The translations under genes were made by a program, and so were the position numbers. 64,000 nt of DNA from Streptomyces novaecaesareae (GTDB lineage: Bacteria; Actinomycetota; Actinomycetes; Streptomycetales; Streptomycetaceae), in contig NZ_JNWQ01000085.1 in NCBI RefSeq assembly GCF_000716875.1, positions 16,509 through 80,508 of the forward strand. Reading direction: 5' to 3'. Below, piece after piece: positions 51,324 to 59,937 of the stretch. Positions within the stretch are counted from its first letter, which is position 1; every line of letters starts with the position of its first letter. The notes beneath the pieces were generated by a model. That model worked only from the letters and a program-made list of their open reading frames with translations, was not told the DNA's origin and searched no databases.

Positions 51324-53429
51324 GTGCCGGGCCAGAACGAGGGGGCCGACGCACACCACCCGGGCGTGCGGCACGAGGAAACACCACACCACCGCCACCT
51401 CGCCGCGCCGCTCCTCGGCCCGGCCGCGGGATCCGTCACCGCCCTCGGCGCCTGCCGGACGCTGCAGGAGCCCGAGGTGCTGCTCTGCCCCACCTGCTCG
51501 GCCCCACTCACCGACGGCACGCGCCGGGGCCGGGCGGAGGGAGCCGGTACGGAGGACGGCGGGCCCGACTCGGCGGGCGGCGGGCCTGGGTCGGCGGTGG
51601 GCGGGGCGGGGTCGGCGGGCAGCGGCGCCGATCGGATGCTGGCTGCCCTGCTGGCCAGCGAATCCCGGTTCCGGGCCGCCTTCTGCGACGCGGTCATCGG
51701 GATGGCCCTGATCGACCCCGAGGACCGGATCATCGAGGTCAACCCCGCCTTCGCCGCCCTGATCGGACGCGGCGTCGGCGAACTGGTCCGCACCCGCCTG
51801 TACGAGATCATCGACCCGGAGGGCATGCCGGACCGGCTCTTCGCCGAACTCGTCCACGGGGAGCGGGAACGGTTCCGCGTGGAGAAACCGCTCAAGCACC
51901 GCGAGGGCCACGAGGTCTGGAGCAAGGTCACCGTCTCGCTGATCCGGGACGGCGCCGGACAACCGCTCTACACCCTCGCCCTGGTCGAGGACATCACCGA
52001 GCAGCGCCGGCTCGGCGACCGCCTGGAGTACCAGGCCCTGCACGACCCGCTGACCCGCCTGCCCAACCGCACCTACTTCTTCGAACGGCTCGACGCCGCC
52101 TGCCTCGCCGTGACCGAGGAGCCCGGGCCGGGCCCGGCCACCGGCGACGGGCGCCGGGTCGGCGTCTGCTACCTGGACCTCGACGGCTTCGCGGCGATCA
52201 ACGAGGCCCTCGGCCACCACATCGGCGACCAGTTGCTGATCGCCGTCGCCACCCGACTGCGGCGCGGGTTCTCCGGGCGGGACGCCCACCTGGTCGCCCG
52301 GATGGGCGGGGACGAGTTCGCCGTCCTGGTCACCGACAGCCTGGGCAGCGAACAGCTGACCGGGCTGGCCGGCCGGATCCTGGAGGCGCTGGAACGTCCC
52401 TTCGACGTCGCCGGGCACCGACTGGTGATCACCGCCAGCGTGGGCGTGGTCGAGCGGTCCGTGCACGAGACCACCCCGACCGACCTGGTCAAGGACGCCG
52501 ACGCCACGCTCTACTGGTCCAAGGCCGACGGCCGCGCCCGCTGGACCCTCTACGACCCGGACCGCGGCGCCCACCAGCTCACCCGCCAACTGCTCACCAC
52601 CGCGCTGCGACCGGCCCTGGAACGCGGTGAGTTCACCATCGAGTACCAGCCGCTGGTCGGCCTGGCCGACGGCGCGGTGCACGGCGCCGAGGCACTGGTC
52701 CGCTGGCGCCACCCCCGCTACGGGACGCTCTCCCCCGACCGCTTCATCCCGCTCGCCGAGGAGTCCGGCGCGATCGTGCCGCTCGGGAGGTGGGTGCTGG
52801 AGGAGTCCTGCCGACAGGCGCAGCAGTGGCTCACCGAGTTCCCGGACACCGAGACCTTCGTGAGCGTCAACCTGGCCGCCCGCCAGATCTGGGACTCCGA
52901 CGTCGTCGCCGACGTCGCCCGGGCCCTCGAACGCACCGGGCTGCCGGCCCGGCTGCTCCAACTGGAGATCACCGAGAGCGCCCTGCTCGGCCCCGGCGGG
53001 CGCCCCCTGCAGGCCCTGCAGGCGCTCGCCGACATGGGCGTGCGGATCGCCATCGACGACTTCGGCACGGGCTACTCCAACCTGGCCTACCTCTCCCGGC
53101 TGCCGGTGCACGTCCTCAAACTCGACGGCACCTTCATCGAGGGCTTCCGCGACCCGGCCCCCGCGGACCCGGCGGACCGCCGCGGCCGCCCCGAACTCGG
53201 CACCCGCCGCAGCGACGCCGACGAGCAGATCGTCGGCGCGATGGTGCAGCTGGCCCACACCCTCGGCCTGACCGTCACGGCCGAGGGCATCGAGAGCGCC
53301 GCGCAGGCCGAACGCCTGCGGCTCACCGGCTGCGACACCGCCCAGGGCTGGTACTTCGCCCGGCCGGGCGAGGCGGCACTGGTCGCGGCCATACTCCGTG
53401 AAGGCCGCCCCGCCCTCGACGGGCGGTAG
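51324..53429 (+). CDS. PAS-GGDEF-EAL c-di-GMP enzyme
   Basis: 701 residues from GTG 51324. A low-complexity N-terminus with CPTC near 55, then PAS (about 110-230: FCDAVIGMALIDPEDRIIEV, LALVEDITEQRRL), GGDEF (about 240-400) and EAL (about 425-690). The cyclase motif MGGDEFA is intact. The upstream I-site reads RDAH instead of RxxD. The EAL domain has GAEALVRW, SVNLAARQ, EITESAL, IDDFGTGYSNLAYL and TAEGIE, so phosphodiesterase activity is likely. No membrane segment. The layout resembles cytoplasmic RmdA-type proteins of Streptomyces. It would control c-di-GMP and hence development. Confidence 0.93.
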   Translation: MPGQNEGADAHHPGVRHEETPHHRHLAAPLLGPAAGSVTALGACRTLQEPEVLLCPTCSAPLTDGTRRGRAEGAGTEDGGPDSAGGGPGSAVGGAGSAGSGADRMLAALLASESRFRAAFCDAVIGMALIDPEDRIIEVNPAFAALIGRGVGELVRTRLYEIIDPEGMPDRLFAELVHGERERFRVEKPLKHREGHEVWSKVTVSLIRDGAGQPLYTLALVEDITEQRRLGDRLEYQALHDPLTRLPNRTYFFERLDAACLAVTEEPGPGPATGDGRRVGVCYLDLDGFAAINEALGHHIGDQLLIAVATRLRRGFSGRDAHLVARMGGDEFAVLVTDSLGSEQLTGLAGRILEALERPFDVAGHRLVITASVGVVERSVHETTPTDLVKDADATLYWSKADGRARWTLYDPDRGAHQLTRQLLTTALRPALERGEFTIEYQPLVGLADGAVHGAEALVRWRHPRYGTLSPDRFIPLAEESGAIVPLGRWVLEESCRQAQQWLTEFPDTETFVSVNLAARQIWDSDVVADVARALERTGLPARLLQLEITESALLGPGGRPLQALQALADMGVRIAIDDFGTGYSNLAYLSRLPVHVLKLDGTFIEGFRDPAPADPADRRGRPELGTRRSDADEQIVGAMVQLAHTLGLTVTAEGIESAAQAERLRLTGCDTAQGWYFARPGEAALVAAILREGRPALDGR

Positions 53430-53473
53430 ACGCTCGGCGGGAGGGCGGGGGCGGAGGGTCGTACGGGTGAGCG

Positions 53474-53550
53474 CGGCGACGGCGGGCGGGCGACGGCGAT
53501 CGGGCGACGGCGGACGGGCGACGGCGATCGGGCGGGCGACGGCGGACGGT
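53474..53550. repeat. GC-rich short tandem repeats
   Basis: Five imperfect copies of about 15 bp (GGCGACGGCG plus ATCGG or GACGG) fill the space between two convergent genes and end at the stop of the LLM gene. Confidence 0.75.
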
Positions 53551-54641
53551 CAGTCCGTGGCCGCCAGGCCGTAGGCCTCGGCGATCAGGCCGTAGGAGCG
53601 GAGGCGGGCCTCGTGGCCGTGGATGTGCGAGGTGACCATCAGCTCGTCCACCCCGGTGCGCTTGCGCAGCGCCTCCAGGCCGTCGGCGACCCGGCCCGGG
53701 TCGCCGAGCACGACGTTGTCGAGCCACCCGTCGATGAAGTCCGCCTCGGCCGGGCTGTACGGGTACTGCTCGGCCTCCTCCGGGGTGGGGATCGGGCCGG
53801 GGTTGCCGCGCCGCAACCGGAGCATGCCGAGGGCTGCGGAGCGGGCCAGGCGGCGGGCCGAGGGCTCGTCGTCGGCGGCGACCGCGCTCACGCCGATCAG
53901 TGCGTACGGCTCGGCGAGCACGGCGGACGGGCGGAAGGACGACCGGTAGAGGTCCAGAGCCGGGAGGGTGTTGGTGCTGCTGAAGTGGTGGGCGAAGGCG
54001 AACGGGAGGCCGAGGCGGCCCGCCAGTTGGGCGCTGAAGCCGGAGGAGCCCAGCAGCCAGATCGGCGGACGGCCCTCGCCCTTGGGGACGGCGGTCAGCC
54101 GGTCGTACGGGTGGCCGGCGGGGAAGTCGCCGTCGAGGAAGTGGGTCAGCTCGGCGAGCTGCTGCGGGAAGTCGTCCGCGCCCTCGGTGAGGCCGCGGCG
54201 CAGCGCGCGGGCGGTGGCCGGGTCGGTGCCCGGGGCGCGGCCGAGCCCGAGGTCGATCCGGCCGGGGTGCAGGGCCTCCAGCAGGCCGAACTGCTCGGCG
54301 ATGGCCAGCGGGGCGTGGTTGGGGAGCATCACGCCGCCGGAACCGAGCCGCAGCGTCGTGGTGTTGGCCCCGAGGTGGGCGAGCAGGACGGCCGGGGTCG
54401 AGCTGGCCACCCCGGGCATGCCGTGGTGCTCGGCCACCCAGAAGCGGTGGTAGCCCCACTGCTCGGCCTTGCGGGCCAGCCCGGTGGTGGCCGCCAGGGC
54501 TTCGGCGGGCGTGTAGCCGACGCCGACGGTGGCCAGGTCGAGGATCGAGAGCGGGGCGGGGGCCGTACCGCGGGCGGTGCCCCGGATCGCCGCGCCCGCC
54601 GTCGGCCTGGTCCGGTGCTCCTGCTGGTCCTCGGTGGTCAT
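53550..54641 (-). CDS. LLM class flavin-dependent oxidoreductase
   Basis: 363 residues. Bacterial luciferase-like TIM barrel: SILDLATVGVGYTPAEAL, YHRFWVAEHHGMPGVASSTP, TLRLGSGGVMLPNHAPLAIA, LHPGRIDLGLGRAPGTDP, and IWLLGSSGFSAQLAGRLGLP. It uses reduced FMN or F420 in the cytoplasm; the WVAEHH group is often FMN-dependent monooxygenase. The substrate is unknown. The first 30 residues are disordered. Single gene. Confidence 0.92.
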   Translation of the reverse strand: MTTEDQQEHRTRPTAGAAIRGTARGTAPAPLSILDLATVGVGYTPAEALAATTGLARKAEQWGYHRFWVAEHHGMPGVASSTPAVLLAHLGANTTTLRLGSGGVMLPNHAPLAIAEQFGLLEALHPGRIDLGLGRAPGTDPATARALRRGLTEGADDFPQQLAELTHFLDGDFPAGHPYDRLTAVPKGEGRPPIWLLGSSGFSAQLAGRLGLPFAFAHHFSSTNTLPALDLYRSSFRPSAVLAEPYALIGVSAVAADDEPSARRLARSAALGMLRLRRGNPGPIPTPEEAEQYPYSPAEADFIDGWLDNVVLGDPGRVADGLEALRKRTGVDELMVTSHIHGHEARLRSYGLIAEAYGLAATD

Positions 54642-55153
54642 GCCGCCCGTCCTCCTGGCTGTCCTGGTGCCGGCCTTCGTGGGCGACCGTGCGGGTCTCG
54701 GGTGGCCCGGCGGTCGCTGCTACCGACCGGGGTCAACCACCGTCGGGGGCTCCCTGTTCCCGCGCCCGGAGTGAGGTTCGGCCCTGCTCCGGCTCCCGCT
54801 TCCGGCCATTCCTCGCGGGGCCGCCGAGCGGATGCCCGACTGACGGAGAGCCAGCGGGCGGACACGGTTGGCGACTTCACGCCAGCGCCGGAAGTCGCCA
54901 GCGCCAGGGCTCGCGGCGGGGGCCCGGCGTCCGGCAGTCTGGTGATCCGGAGCGGATCACCGGATGGGACCCGCACTCCACCAGCAAGATCGTCGGGCTG
55001 GACCAGCTCCGGGCGATCACTGCGAGCCCTCGGTGCGGCACCCCGCCCCGGGGGCTCGTTCGGTTTGCGACGCCCCTGCGCCACCCTGGCGAGCCCCCTC
55101 CCCAGAGGTCCGCGCGAGCGGCCCCGCCGCCTGGTGGGCGGCCGGAACGGGCG
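54642..55153. other. Non-coding region (512 bp) upstream of an integrase relic
   Basis: No credible gene start with a ribosome-binding site. Open frames exist but show no recognisable motif. Probably eroded sequence together with the LLM promoter. Confidence 0.45.
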
Positions 55154-55258
55154 GGCCGTGATCTGCGGCATACCGGGGTGCTTCATGGCATGAAAAGTCG
55201 AGGCGCTAGCGTTGACACCTACAGCCACCTGCTCGCTCGGGCGGCGTGGAGGGAGTAA
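55154..55258 (+). pseudogene. Tyrosine recombinase (integrase) C-terminal relic
   Basis: In one frame the codons read GRDLRHTGVLHGMKSRGAS and then VDTYSHLLARA, stop at 55256-55258. DLRHT and DTYSHLL are the Arg-x-x-His box and the Tyr box of tyrosine recombinases. In intact proteins roughly 15-20 more residues (including the LGH segment) lie between them, so the middle is deleted. No upstream catalytic domain is seen. The bases ATGAAAAGTCGAGG are less GC-rich than the surroundings. Confidence 0.5.
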
Positions 55259-55263
55259 CGGCC

Positions 55264-55860
55264 TTGAATTTCATGGCGGCGATCGGATCCTCGTGGATCT
55301 GCGCCCTGGCTCTCTTCGCCGTACTCGGAGACGCCCTCCTCCCCTTCATCCCCAGCGGAACGCTGGTCATCCTGGCCGTGCTCAAGACGGCACAGGTCAA
55401 CGGCGCCCCGCTGCTGCTGGGCTTCGGTGTGGCGGTGGCCTCCTTCCTGGGCGATGTCCTCCTTCTCCACCTGGCCCGCCGCGGCGCCCCCGTACTGAAC
55501 CGCCGGCTCGCCCGGCGCCCCAAGCTGGCGGCCAGCGTGACCCGGGTCCAACAGGCCCTGGTCGAACGTCCGCACGGCGCGGCCGCGGCGATGGTGGTGA
55601 TCGCGCGGTTCGTCCCGGCCGGGCGGACCGTCCTGGACCTGGCCATCGGCCACTCCCCCGCCCATCCGCACCGCTTCCTGCACTGGTCGGCGCTGGCGGC
55701 ACTGATCTGGGCCGCCTACATCGTGACGCTGGGCTGGCTGAACAGCCACTGGTTCAACACCGCCTGGCTGAGCCTCGTGGTCTCCTGCGCGGCGGCCACC
55801 GCCATCAGTACGGCGATCGCGCGCATGGTGCGCCGCAACCGGCGGCTCGCCGCGCTCTGA
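55264..55860 (+). CDS. DedA/SNARE-associated family membrane protein
   Basis: 198 residues from TTG 55264, with GGAGGGA 9 nt upstream; ATG 55273 is possible. Four to five hydrophobic segments. DALLPFIPSGTLVILA and VVIARFVPAGRTVLDLAIG match the DedA pattern (E/D-x-x-x-P-x-P and F-x-R-x-x-P-x-x-R). Family members are proposed lipid scramblases or undecaprenyl-phosphate flippases. It is shorter than typical but appears complete. It follows the integrase relic by 5 bp. Confidence 0.85.
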   Translation: MNFMAAIGSSWICALALFAVLGDALLPFIPSGTLVILAVLKTAQVNGAPLLLGFGVAVASFLGDVLLLHLARRGAPVLNRRLARRPKLAASVTRVQQALVERPHGAAAAMVVIARFVPAGRTVLDLAIGHSPAHPHRFLHWSALAALIWAAYIVTLGWLNSHWFNTAWLSLVVSCAAATAISTAIARMVRRNRRLAAL

Positions 55861-56265
55861 CCGGCCTGCCCCGGACAGCCCGCCCCGAGCGCTCCTCCCC
55901 GAGCAGCCCGCCTCACCGCGCCTTACCCTCTTCGCACGGCCCGGCCCGGCAAGGGGCAAAAGTTTTCCCAAAAAGGCGATCAACCGGGCCGAACGCTGAC
56001 GAACTGCAGCTGGGGCCGAGCCGACCGGGGGTACCGTACAGCCCGGGCCGCGAGGGATCCGAAGCGTCACAGCACGGCAACAGACGCCGGATCGCTGCAG
56101 CCCAGCCGGGGGTGCCCGGCGTGTTGAGAGTCGTCGGAGCTCGGCGACCTTGGTGGCCGCCGCGGCGACATGACATGCTAACGGCGGAATAGACATCAAT
56201 TGCCCGATTTGACCGGTGCGGCTATGGGCCGCCCTCACCACCGGCATCGGCACCCAGGGGAGACC
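55861..56265. other. Intergenic region (405 bp)
   Basis: Contains an AT-richer patch (AAAAGTTTTCCCAAAAAGG, 55959-55977) unusual for this DNA and likely promoter DNA for the deacetylase. No gene or hairpin recognised. Confidence 0.45.
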
Positions 56266-57546
56266 ATGACCAGCATCTCGCGCAGGACGGTGCTCAGTGC
56301 GACCGCTGCGACCGCGGCCCTCGGCGCGGTCGCAGCCTGTTCCAGTGGCGGGTCCGGTTCGGGCCAGGGCTCCACCCCTGCGGGTTCCGGCGGCGGCACG
56401 AACGCCACCCAGAACAGCACCGGCGCCCCGGCCCAGGCGGTGGTGCCCAAGGGCACCCCGATCGGCGACGGCTCCAACGCGGACACCGGGCCGCAGCCGA
56501 ACCAGCCCAAGCCCGAGAAGCTCAAGCCGGGCGAGCGGCCGCCGCAGTTCGTGGTGTTCTCCTGGGACGGCGCGGGCGGCACCGACGACGGCCAGTTCCC
56601 CCGCTTCCTGAAGCTGGCGGAGCAGTACAAGGCCACCATGACCTTCTTCCTCTCCGGGATCTACGCCCTGCCCAAGGGCAAGGCCGAGCTGTACCACCCG
56701 CCGAAGCACTCGGTCGGCGCCTCCGACATCCCGTACCTGTCGGACGGTGCGGTCAAGAGCACGCTCAAGCTCATCAGCCAGGCCTGGCTCGCCGGGCACG
56801 AGATCGGCACCCACTTCAACGGGCACTTCTGCTCCAGCCGCCCGGACAAGAACGGGGTCAACATGTGGACCCCGGAGGACTGGCAGAGCGAGATCGACCA
56901 GGCGATCGGCTTCGTCACCCAGTGGCGGACCAACACCGGTTTCACCGACGTCGACCCGCTCCCCTTCGACTACAAGAAGGAGCTCATCGGCGGCCGGACC
57001 CCCTGTCTGGAGGGGCAGAAGGCGCTGCTGCCGACCATCGCCAAGCTCGGCTGGAAGTACGACGCCAGCTCCTCGGGCGGACTGCAGATATGGCCGCAGA
57101 AGGTGCAGGACGGCAAGGTGTGGGACTTCCCGCTGCAGTCCATACCGTTCCCCGGGCACACCTTCCAGGTCCTGTCGATGGACTACAACATCCTGGCCAA
57201 CCAGTCCGCCGGCAGCACCAAGGGCGACCCGGCCAAGTACGACGAATGGCGCACCCAGGCCACCAACTCCTACCTGGCGGGCTTCGACCGCGCGTACAAC
57301 AGCAACCGCGCACCGTTCTTCGTCGGCAACCACTTCGAGCAGTGGAACGGCGGCATCTACATGGACGCCGTCGAGCAGACGCTCAAGACCATCGCCGCCA
57401 AGCCCGACGTCCGGCTGGTCTCCTTCAGGCAGCTGGTCGAATGGCTGGAGGTGCAGGACCAGTCCACCCTGCGCAAGCTGCGCTCGCTCAACGTCGGCCA
57501 GGCGCCGGCGGGCGGCTGGGAGACCTTCCTCGGCACCGCGGGCTGA
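56266..57546 (+). CDS. Tat-exported polysaccharide deacetylase family lipoprotein
   Basis: 426 residues from ATG 56266 with AGGGGAGA upstream. The twin-arginine signal SRRTVLSATAATAALGAV ends in the lipobox VAAC, so it is a Tat lipoprotein. A Ser/Gly linker leads to a NodB-like domain: VVFSWDGAGGTDDGQF holds the Asp region (SWDGA in place of TFDDG) and GHEIGTHFNGHF the zinc-binding His pair. It probably removes acetyl groups from a cell-wall or extracellular glycan. The altered first motif leaves activity uncertain. Confidence 0.87.
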   Translation: MTSISRRTVLSATAATAALGAVAACSSGGSGSGQGSTPAGSGGGTNATQNSTGAPAQAVVPKGTPIGDGSNADTGPQPNQPKPEKLKPGERPPQFVVFSWDGAGGTDDGQFPRFLKLAEQYKATMTFFLSGIYALPKGKAELYHPPKHSVGASDIPYLSDGAVKSTLKLISQAWLAGHEIGTHFNGHFCSSRPDKNGVNMWTPEDWQSEIDQAIGFVTQWRTNTGFTDVDPLPFDYKKELIGGRTPCLEGQKALLPTIAKLGWKYDASSSGGLQIWPQKVQDGKVWDFPLQSIPFPGHTFQVLSMDYNILANQSAGSTKGDPAKYDEWRTQATNSYLAGFDRAYNSNRAPFFVGNHFEQWNGGIYMDAVEQTLKTIAAKPDVRLVSFRQLVEWLEVQDQSTLRKLRSLNVGQAPAGGWETFLGTAG

Positions 57547-57670
57547 CCCGCCGAAGGCGGAGGGACCGGCGTCGGCAGGGACCGGCGGGGCGGCGGGACC
57601 GGGTACGGCCGGCGGGGAAGTGAGCAGTCGGACCCGCGTCAGCCGCTGTCGTCCGGGCCGCCCCGGAACG

Positions 57671-57690
57671 CCCGGCCCTCGCGGGCCGGG
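57671..57690. terminator. Hairpin between convergent genes
   Basis: CCCGGCCC pairs with GGGCCGGG around TCGC, four bases before the hydrolase stop (57695). No T-run. Likely terminator for one or both genes. Confidence 0.6.
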
Positions 57691-57694
57691 GCCG

Positions 57695-58600
57695 CTACCC
57701 GGCGGCGGGGGTGTCCGCGAGCAGGCTGCGGACGATGCGGTCGGCCCCCGCCTCGCTCCAGAGGATCGAGTAGTGGTTGGTGCCCGGCACCGGCTCGGCG
57801 GGAACCCGTTCCGGGTCCAGCCCGGCCAGCCCGATGCGCTGGTGGTCGTAGAGGCCCTGCGGCTCGTCGAACAGACCGCGCTCGGCCCAGAACAGTTCGG
57901 CGGGGCAGGTCAGCCGGTGCACGGCGGCCGCCGCCTCCCGGTCCAGGAGGACCTGGGCACCGTCGATCCGGACGGCCTCCGGCACGCAGGAGGAACGCAG
58001 TTCGGGCGCCTCGCCGACGAGGTCGCGCTGGGTGTGGGCGTCGATCCCCTCGGTCCACGCGGCGCCGACGGCCGGGTGTCGCTGCCAGAACGCCCGGTAG
58101 GCCTCGCGGTCCGGGAAGGTCATGGACAGCCGGGCCACCGCGGGCCCCAGCACCGCGGCCAGGGCGTCCTCCTCGCGGACGCCCTCCGGCAGCGGGAAGG
58201 TCACCGCGCCGTCCACCAGCAGGACCCGGCGGACGAGTTCGGGGTGCCGGAGGGCGGCCAGGGCCGTGATCCAGGCTCCCATCGAGTGGCCGACGAGCAC
58301 GGCGGGCCCGGTGCCGCGGGCGGTGATCAGCGCGGCCACGTCGTCGGCGTGCCGGACCAGCCCGTACGGCCCGGCGACCGAACGGCTGGCGCCGCGGCCC
58401 CGCAGGTCGGGCGCGAGCAGGGTGACCCGTCCGGCGAGCCGGTGGGCGACCTCGTACCAGGCGAGGCTGTTGGCGGTGATGCCGTGCACCGCCACGACCG
58501 TCGGCGCCCCGGGCTCCTCGGCGGGCCAGCGCAGGACGGCCAGGTCCCCGCCGGGCACAGGGACGGTCAACTCCTCGGGTTTCAGGGGCGACTGGCTCAC
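57695..58600 (-). CDS. Alpha/beta hydrolase, last gene of the liv-type operon
   Basis: 301 residues from GTG 58600, overlapping the livM-type stop as GTGA, with GGAGG 10 nt upstream. VVAVHGITANSLAWYEVAHR is the oxyanion loop, LLAPDLRGRGAS follows, and PAVLVGHSMGAWITALAAL is the nucleophile elbow. The C-terminal PVPGTNHYSILWSEAGAD carries the catalytic His. Coupling to a branched-chain amino acid-type importer suggests it hydrolyses an imported ester or amide, which is inference. Confidence 0.9.
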   Translation of the reverse strand: MSQSPLKPEELTVPVPGGDLAVLRWPAEEPGAPTVVAVHGITANSLAWYEVAHRLAGRVTLLAPDLRGRGASRSVAGPYGLVRHADDVAALITARGTGPAVLVGHSMGAWITALAALRHPELVRRVLLVDGAVTFPLPEGVREEDALAAVLGPAVARLSMTFPDREAYRAFWQRHPAVGAAWTEGIDAHTQRDLVGEAPELRSSCVPEAVRIDGAQVLLDREAAAAVHRLTCPAELFWAERGLFDEPQGLYDHQRIGLAGLDPERVPAEPVPGTNHYSILWSEAGADRIVRSLLADTPAAG

Positions 58601-59937
58601 GCGGGGGTACCTCCGGTGGGGCGGGCGGTCCGGACGGCGGCCGCTGTGCGGGCCGAGCGGGCGAATCGGGCAGCGCGGATGCGGGCGGGCAGTCCGGCCA
58701 GGCCGCCGGGCAGCAGGTAGACCACGGCGACGAACAAGGCACCGAGCAGGAACAGGGGTTGGGAGAGCGGCACGCGCAGCACCGCGGGCAGGTCGGCGAC
58801 GGCCGTCGAGTTGGCGAGGTCGCCGAGCCGGTGGCTCGCCCAGGTGTACAGGACGCCGCCGAGCAACGGCCCCCAGCGGGTGCCGGATCCACCGAGGACG
58901 ACCATGACCAGGAGTGCGAGCGTGGCGTCCGAACCGGCGGCCTGCGGCGTGGCACCGCCGGTCAGCAGCAGGTAGACCACCCCGCCCAGGCCGGCGAGCG
59001 CGCCGGCCAGCACGAAGGCGACCAACTTGTAGCCGTAGGGCCGCAGTCCGAGCACCTCGACCCGGCGCTCGTTCTCCCTGATGCCCTCCCAGACGCGGCC
59101 GATCGGCGAGTTGACGGCCCAGCGGACCGCGGCCACCGTCAGCACCAGGTAGCCGACGGCGATCCAGTAGAGGTTGGCGGTGTTCTCGATCCCGAGCAGG
59201 CCGGAGGGCAGCAGGTCGGCCGGGGCGGAGCGGCCCTCCTCGCCGCCGGTGGCGCCACCTGGGTTGCGCTGGACGAGGATCGAGCCGGCCTGGGCGAAGG
59301 CGAGGGTGACCATGGAGAAGCCGATACCGGTGACGCGCAGGCTGACCGAGCCGAGCACCAGGGCCAGCAGCACGGTGCAGGCGACACCGAACACCGCGGC
59401 GGCGGCGAAGGGCAGTTGCAGCTCCAGCATGCCGAGGTCGGTGGCGTAGAGGCCGGTCGCGAAGTAGAGCGCGTGGCCGAAGGAGAGCAGTCCGGTACGG
59501 CCGAGCAGGAGGTCGTAGCCGGTGGCGAGGGCCCCGTAGAGCAGGCACAGGGCGAGGAGTTGGAGACTTCCGGGGCTGCCGAGCGGGCCGTCGAGCAGTC
59601 CCGGGAGGGGAAGCGCACTGTATGGGGCGACAAGGAGCGTGATCAGCAGAGCGATCGGCCACCAGCGTAGCGCTCCGTGCAGCACTGTCCAGCGATTAGT
59701 GACTGAATCACCTGTTCGAGGGATGGCGCCGGACTCGCGAGTGTGTTCACAATGGGTCTCGGCAAGGCTGGTGTCAGTCCCCCTTGCCACAGTGACGGTG
59801 TCGGCGGAGCTGGTGTCAGTCCCCTCTGCTGGTATGGCGGTCGCGGCAGGGCTGGTGTCAGTCCCCCCTGTCGGGGCGGCGACGCTGCGGCGGACCGCGG
59901 GGCCACCGGTGCTCGTGATCGGATTTTCGGCGCTCAC
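58597..59937 (-). CDS. livM: Branched-chain amino acid-type ABC permease (LivM) with repeat extension
   Basis: 446 residues from GTG 59937, overlapping the livH-type stop by GTGA. The first 80 residues are an unusual hydrophilic extension with three 14-residue repeats starting GTDTS. The LivM domain follows: LLLGRTGLLSFGHALYFATG, EGIRENERRVEVLGLRPYGY with KLVAFVLAGALAGLGG, and TLALLVMVVLGGSGTRWGPL. It forms the channel with LivH. A basic C-terminal tail ends TGGTPA. Confidence 0.92.
   Translation of the reverse strand: MSAENPITSTGGPAVRRSVAAPTGGTDTSPAATAIPAEGTDTSSADTVTVARGTDTSLAETHCEHTRESGAIPRTGDSVTNRWTVLHGALRWWPIALLITLLVAPYSALPLPGLLDGPLGSPGSLQLLALCLLYGALATGYDLLLGRTGLLSFGHALYFATGLYATDLGMLELQLPFAAAAVFGVACTVLLALVLGSVSLRVTGIGFSMVTLAFAQAGSILVQRNPGGATGGEEGRSAPADLLPSGLLGIENTANLYWIAVGYLVLTVAAVRWAVNSPIGRVWEGIRENERRVEVLGLRPYGYKLVAFVLAGALAGLGGVVYLLLTGGATPQAAGSDATLALLVMVVLGGSGTRWGPLLGGVLYTWASHRLGDLANSTAVADLPAVLRVPLSQPLFLLGALFVAVVYLLPGGLAGLPARIRAARFARSARTAAAVRTARPTGGTPA
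59767..59892. repeat. 42-bp tandem repeats coding the LivM N-terminal extension
   Basis: GCTGGTGTCAGTCCCC recurs at 59767, 59809 and 59851, exactly 42 bp apart. This equals 14 codons in the livM frame on the minus strand. Confidence 0.85.

Noticed and set aside
53474..53550. Short GC repeats considered as a regulatory array
   Set aside because: Imperfect low-complexity units between two gene ends, with no hairpin or promoter feature.
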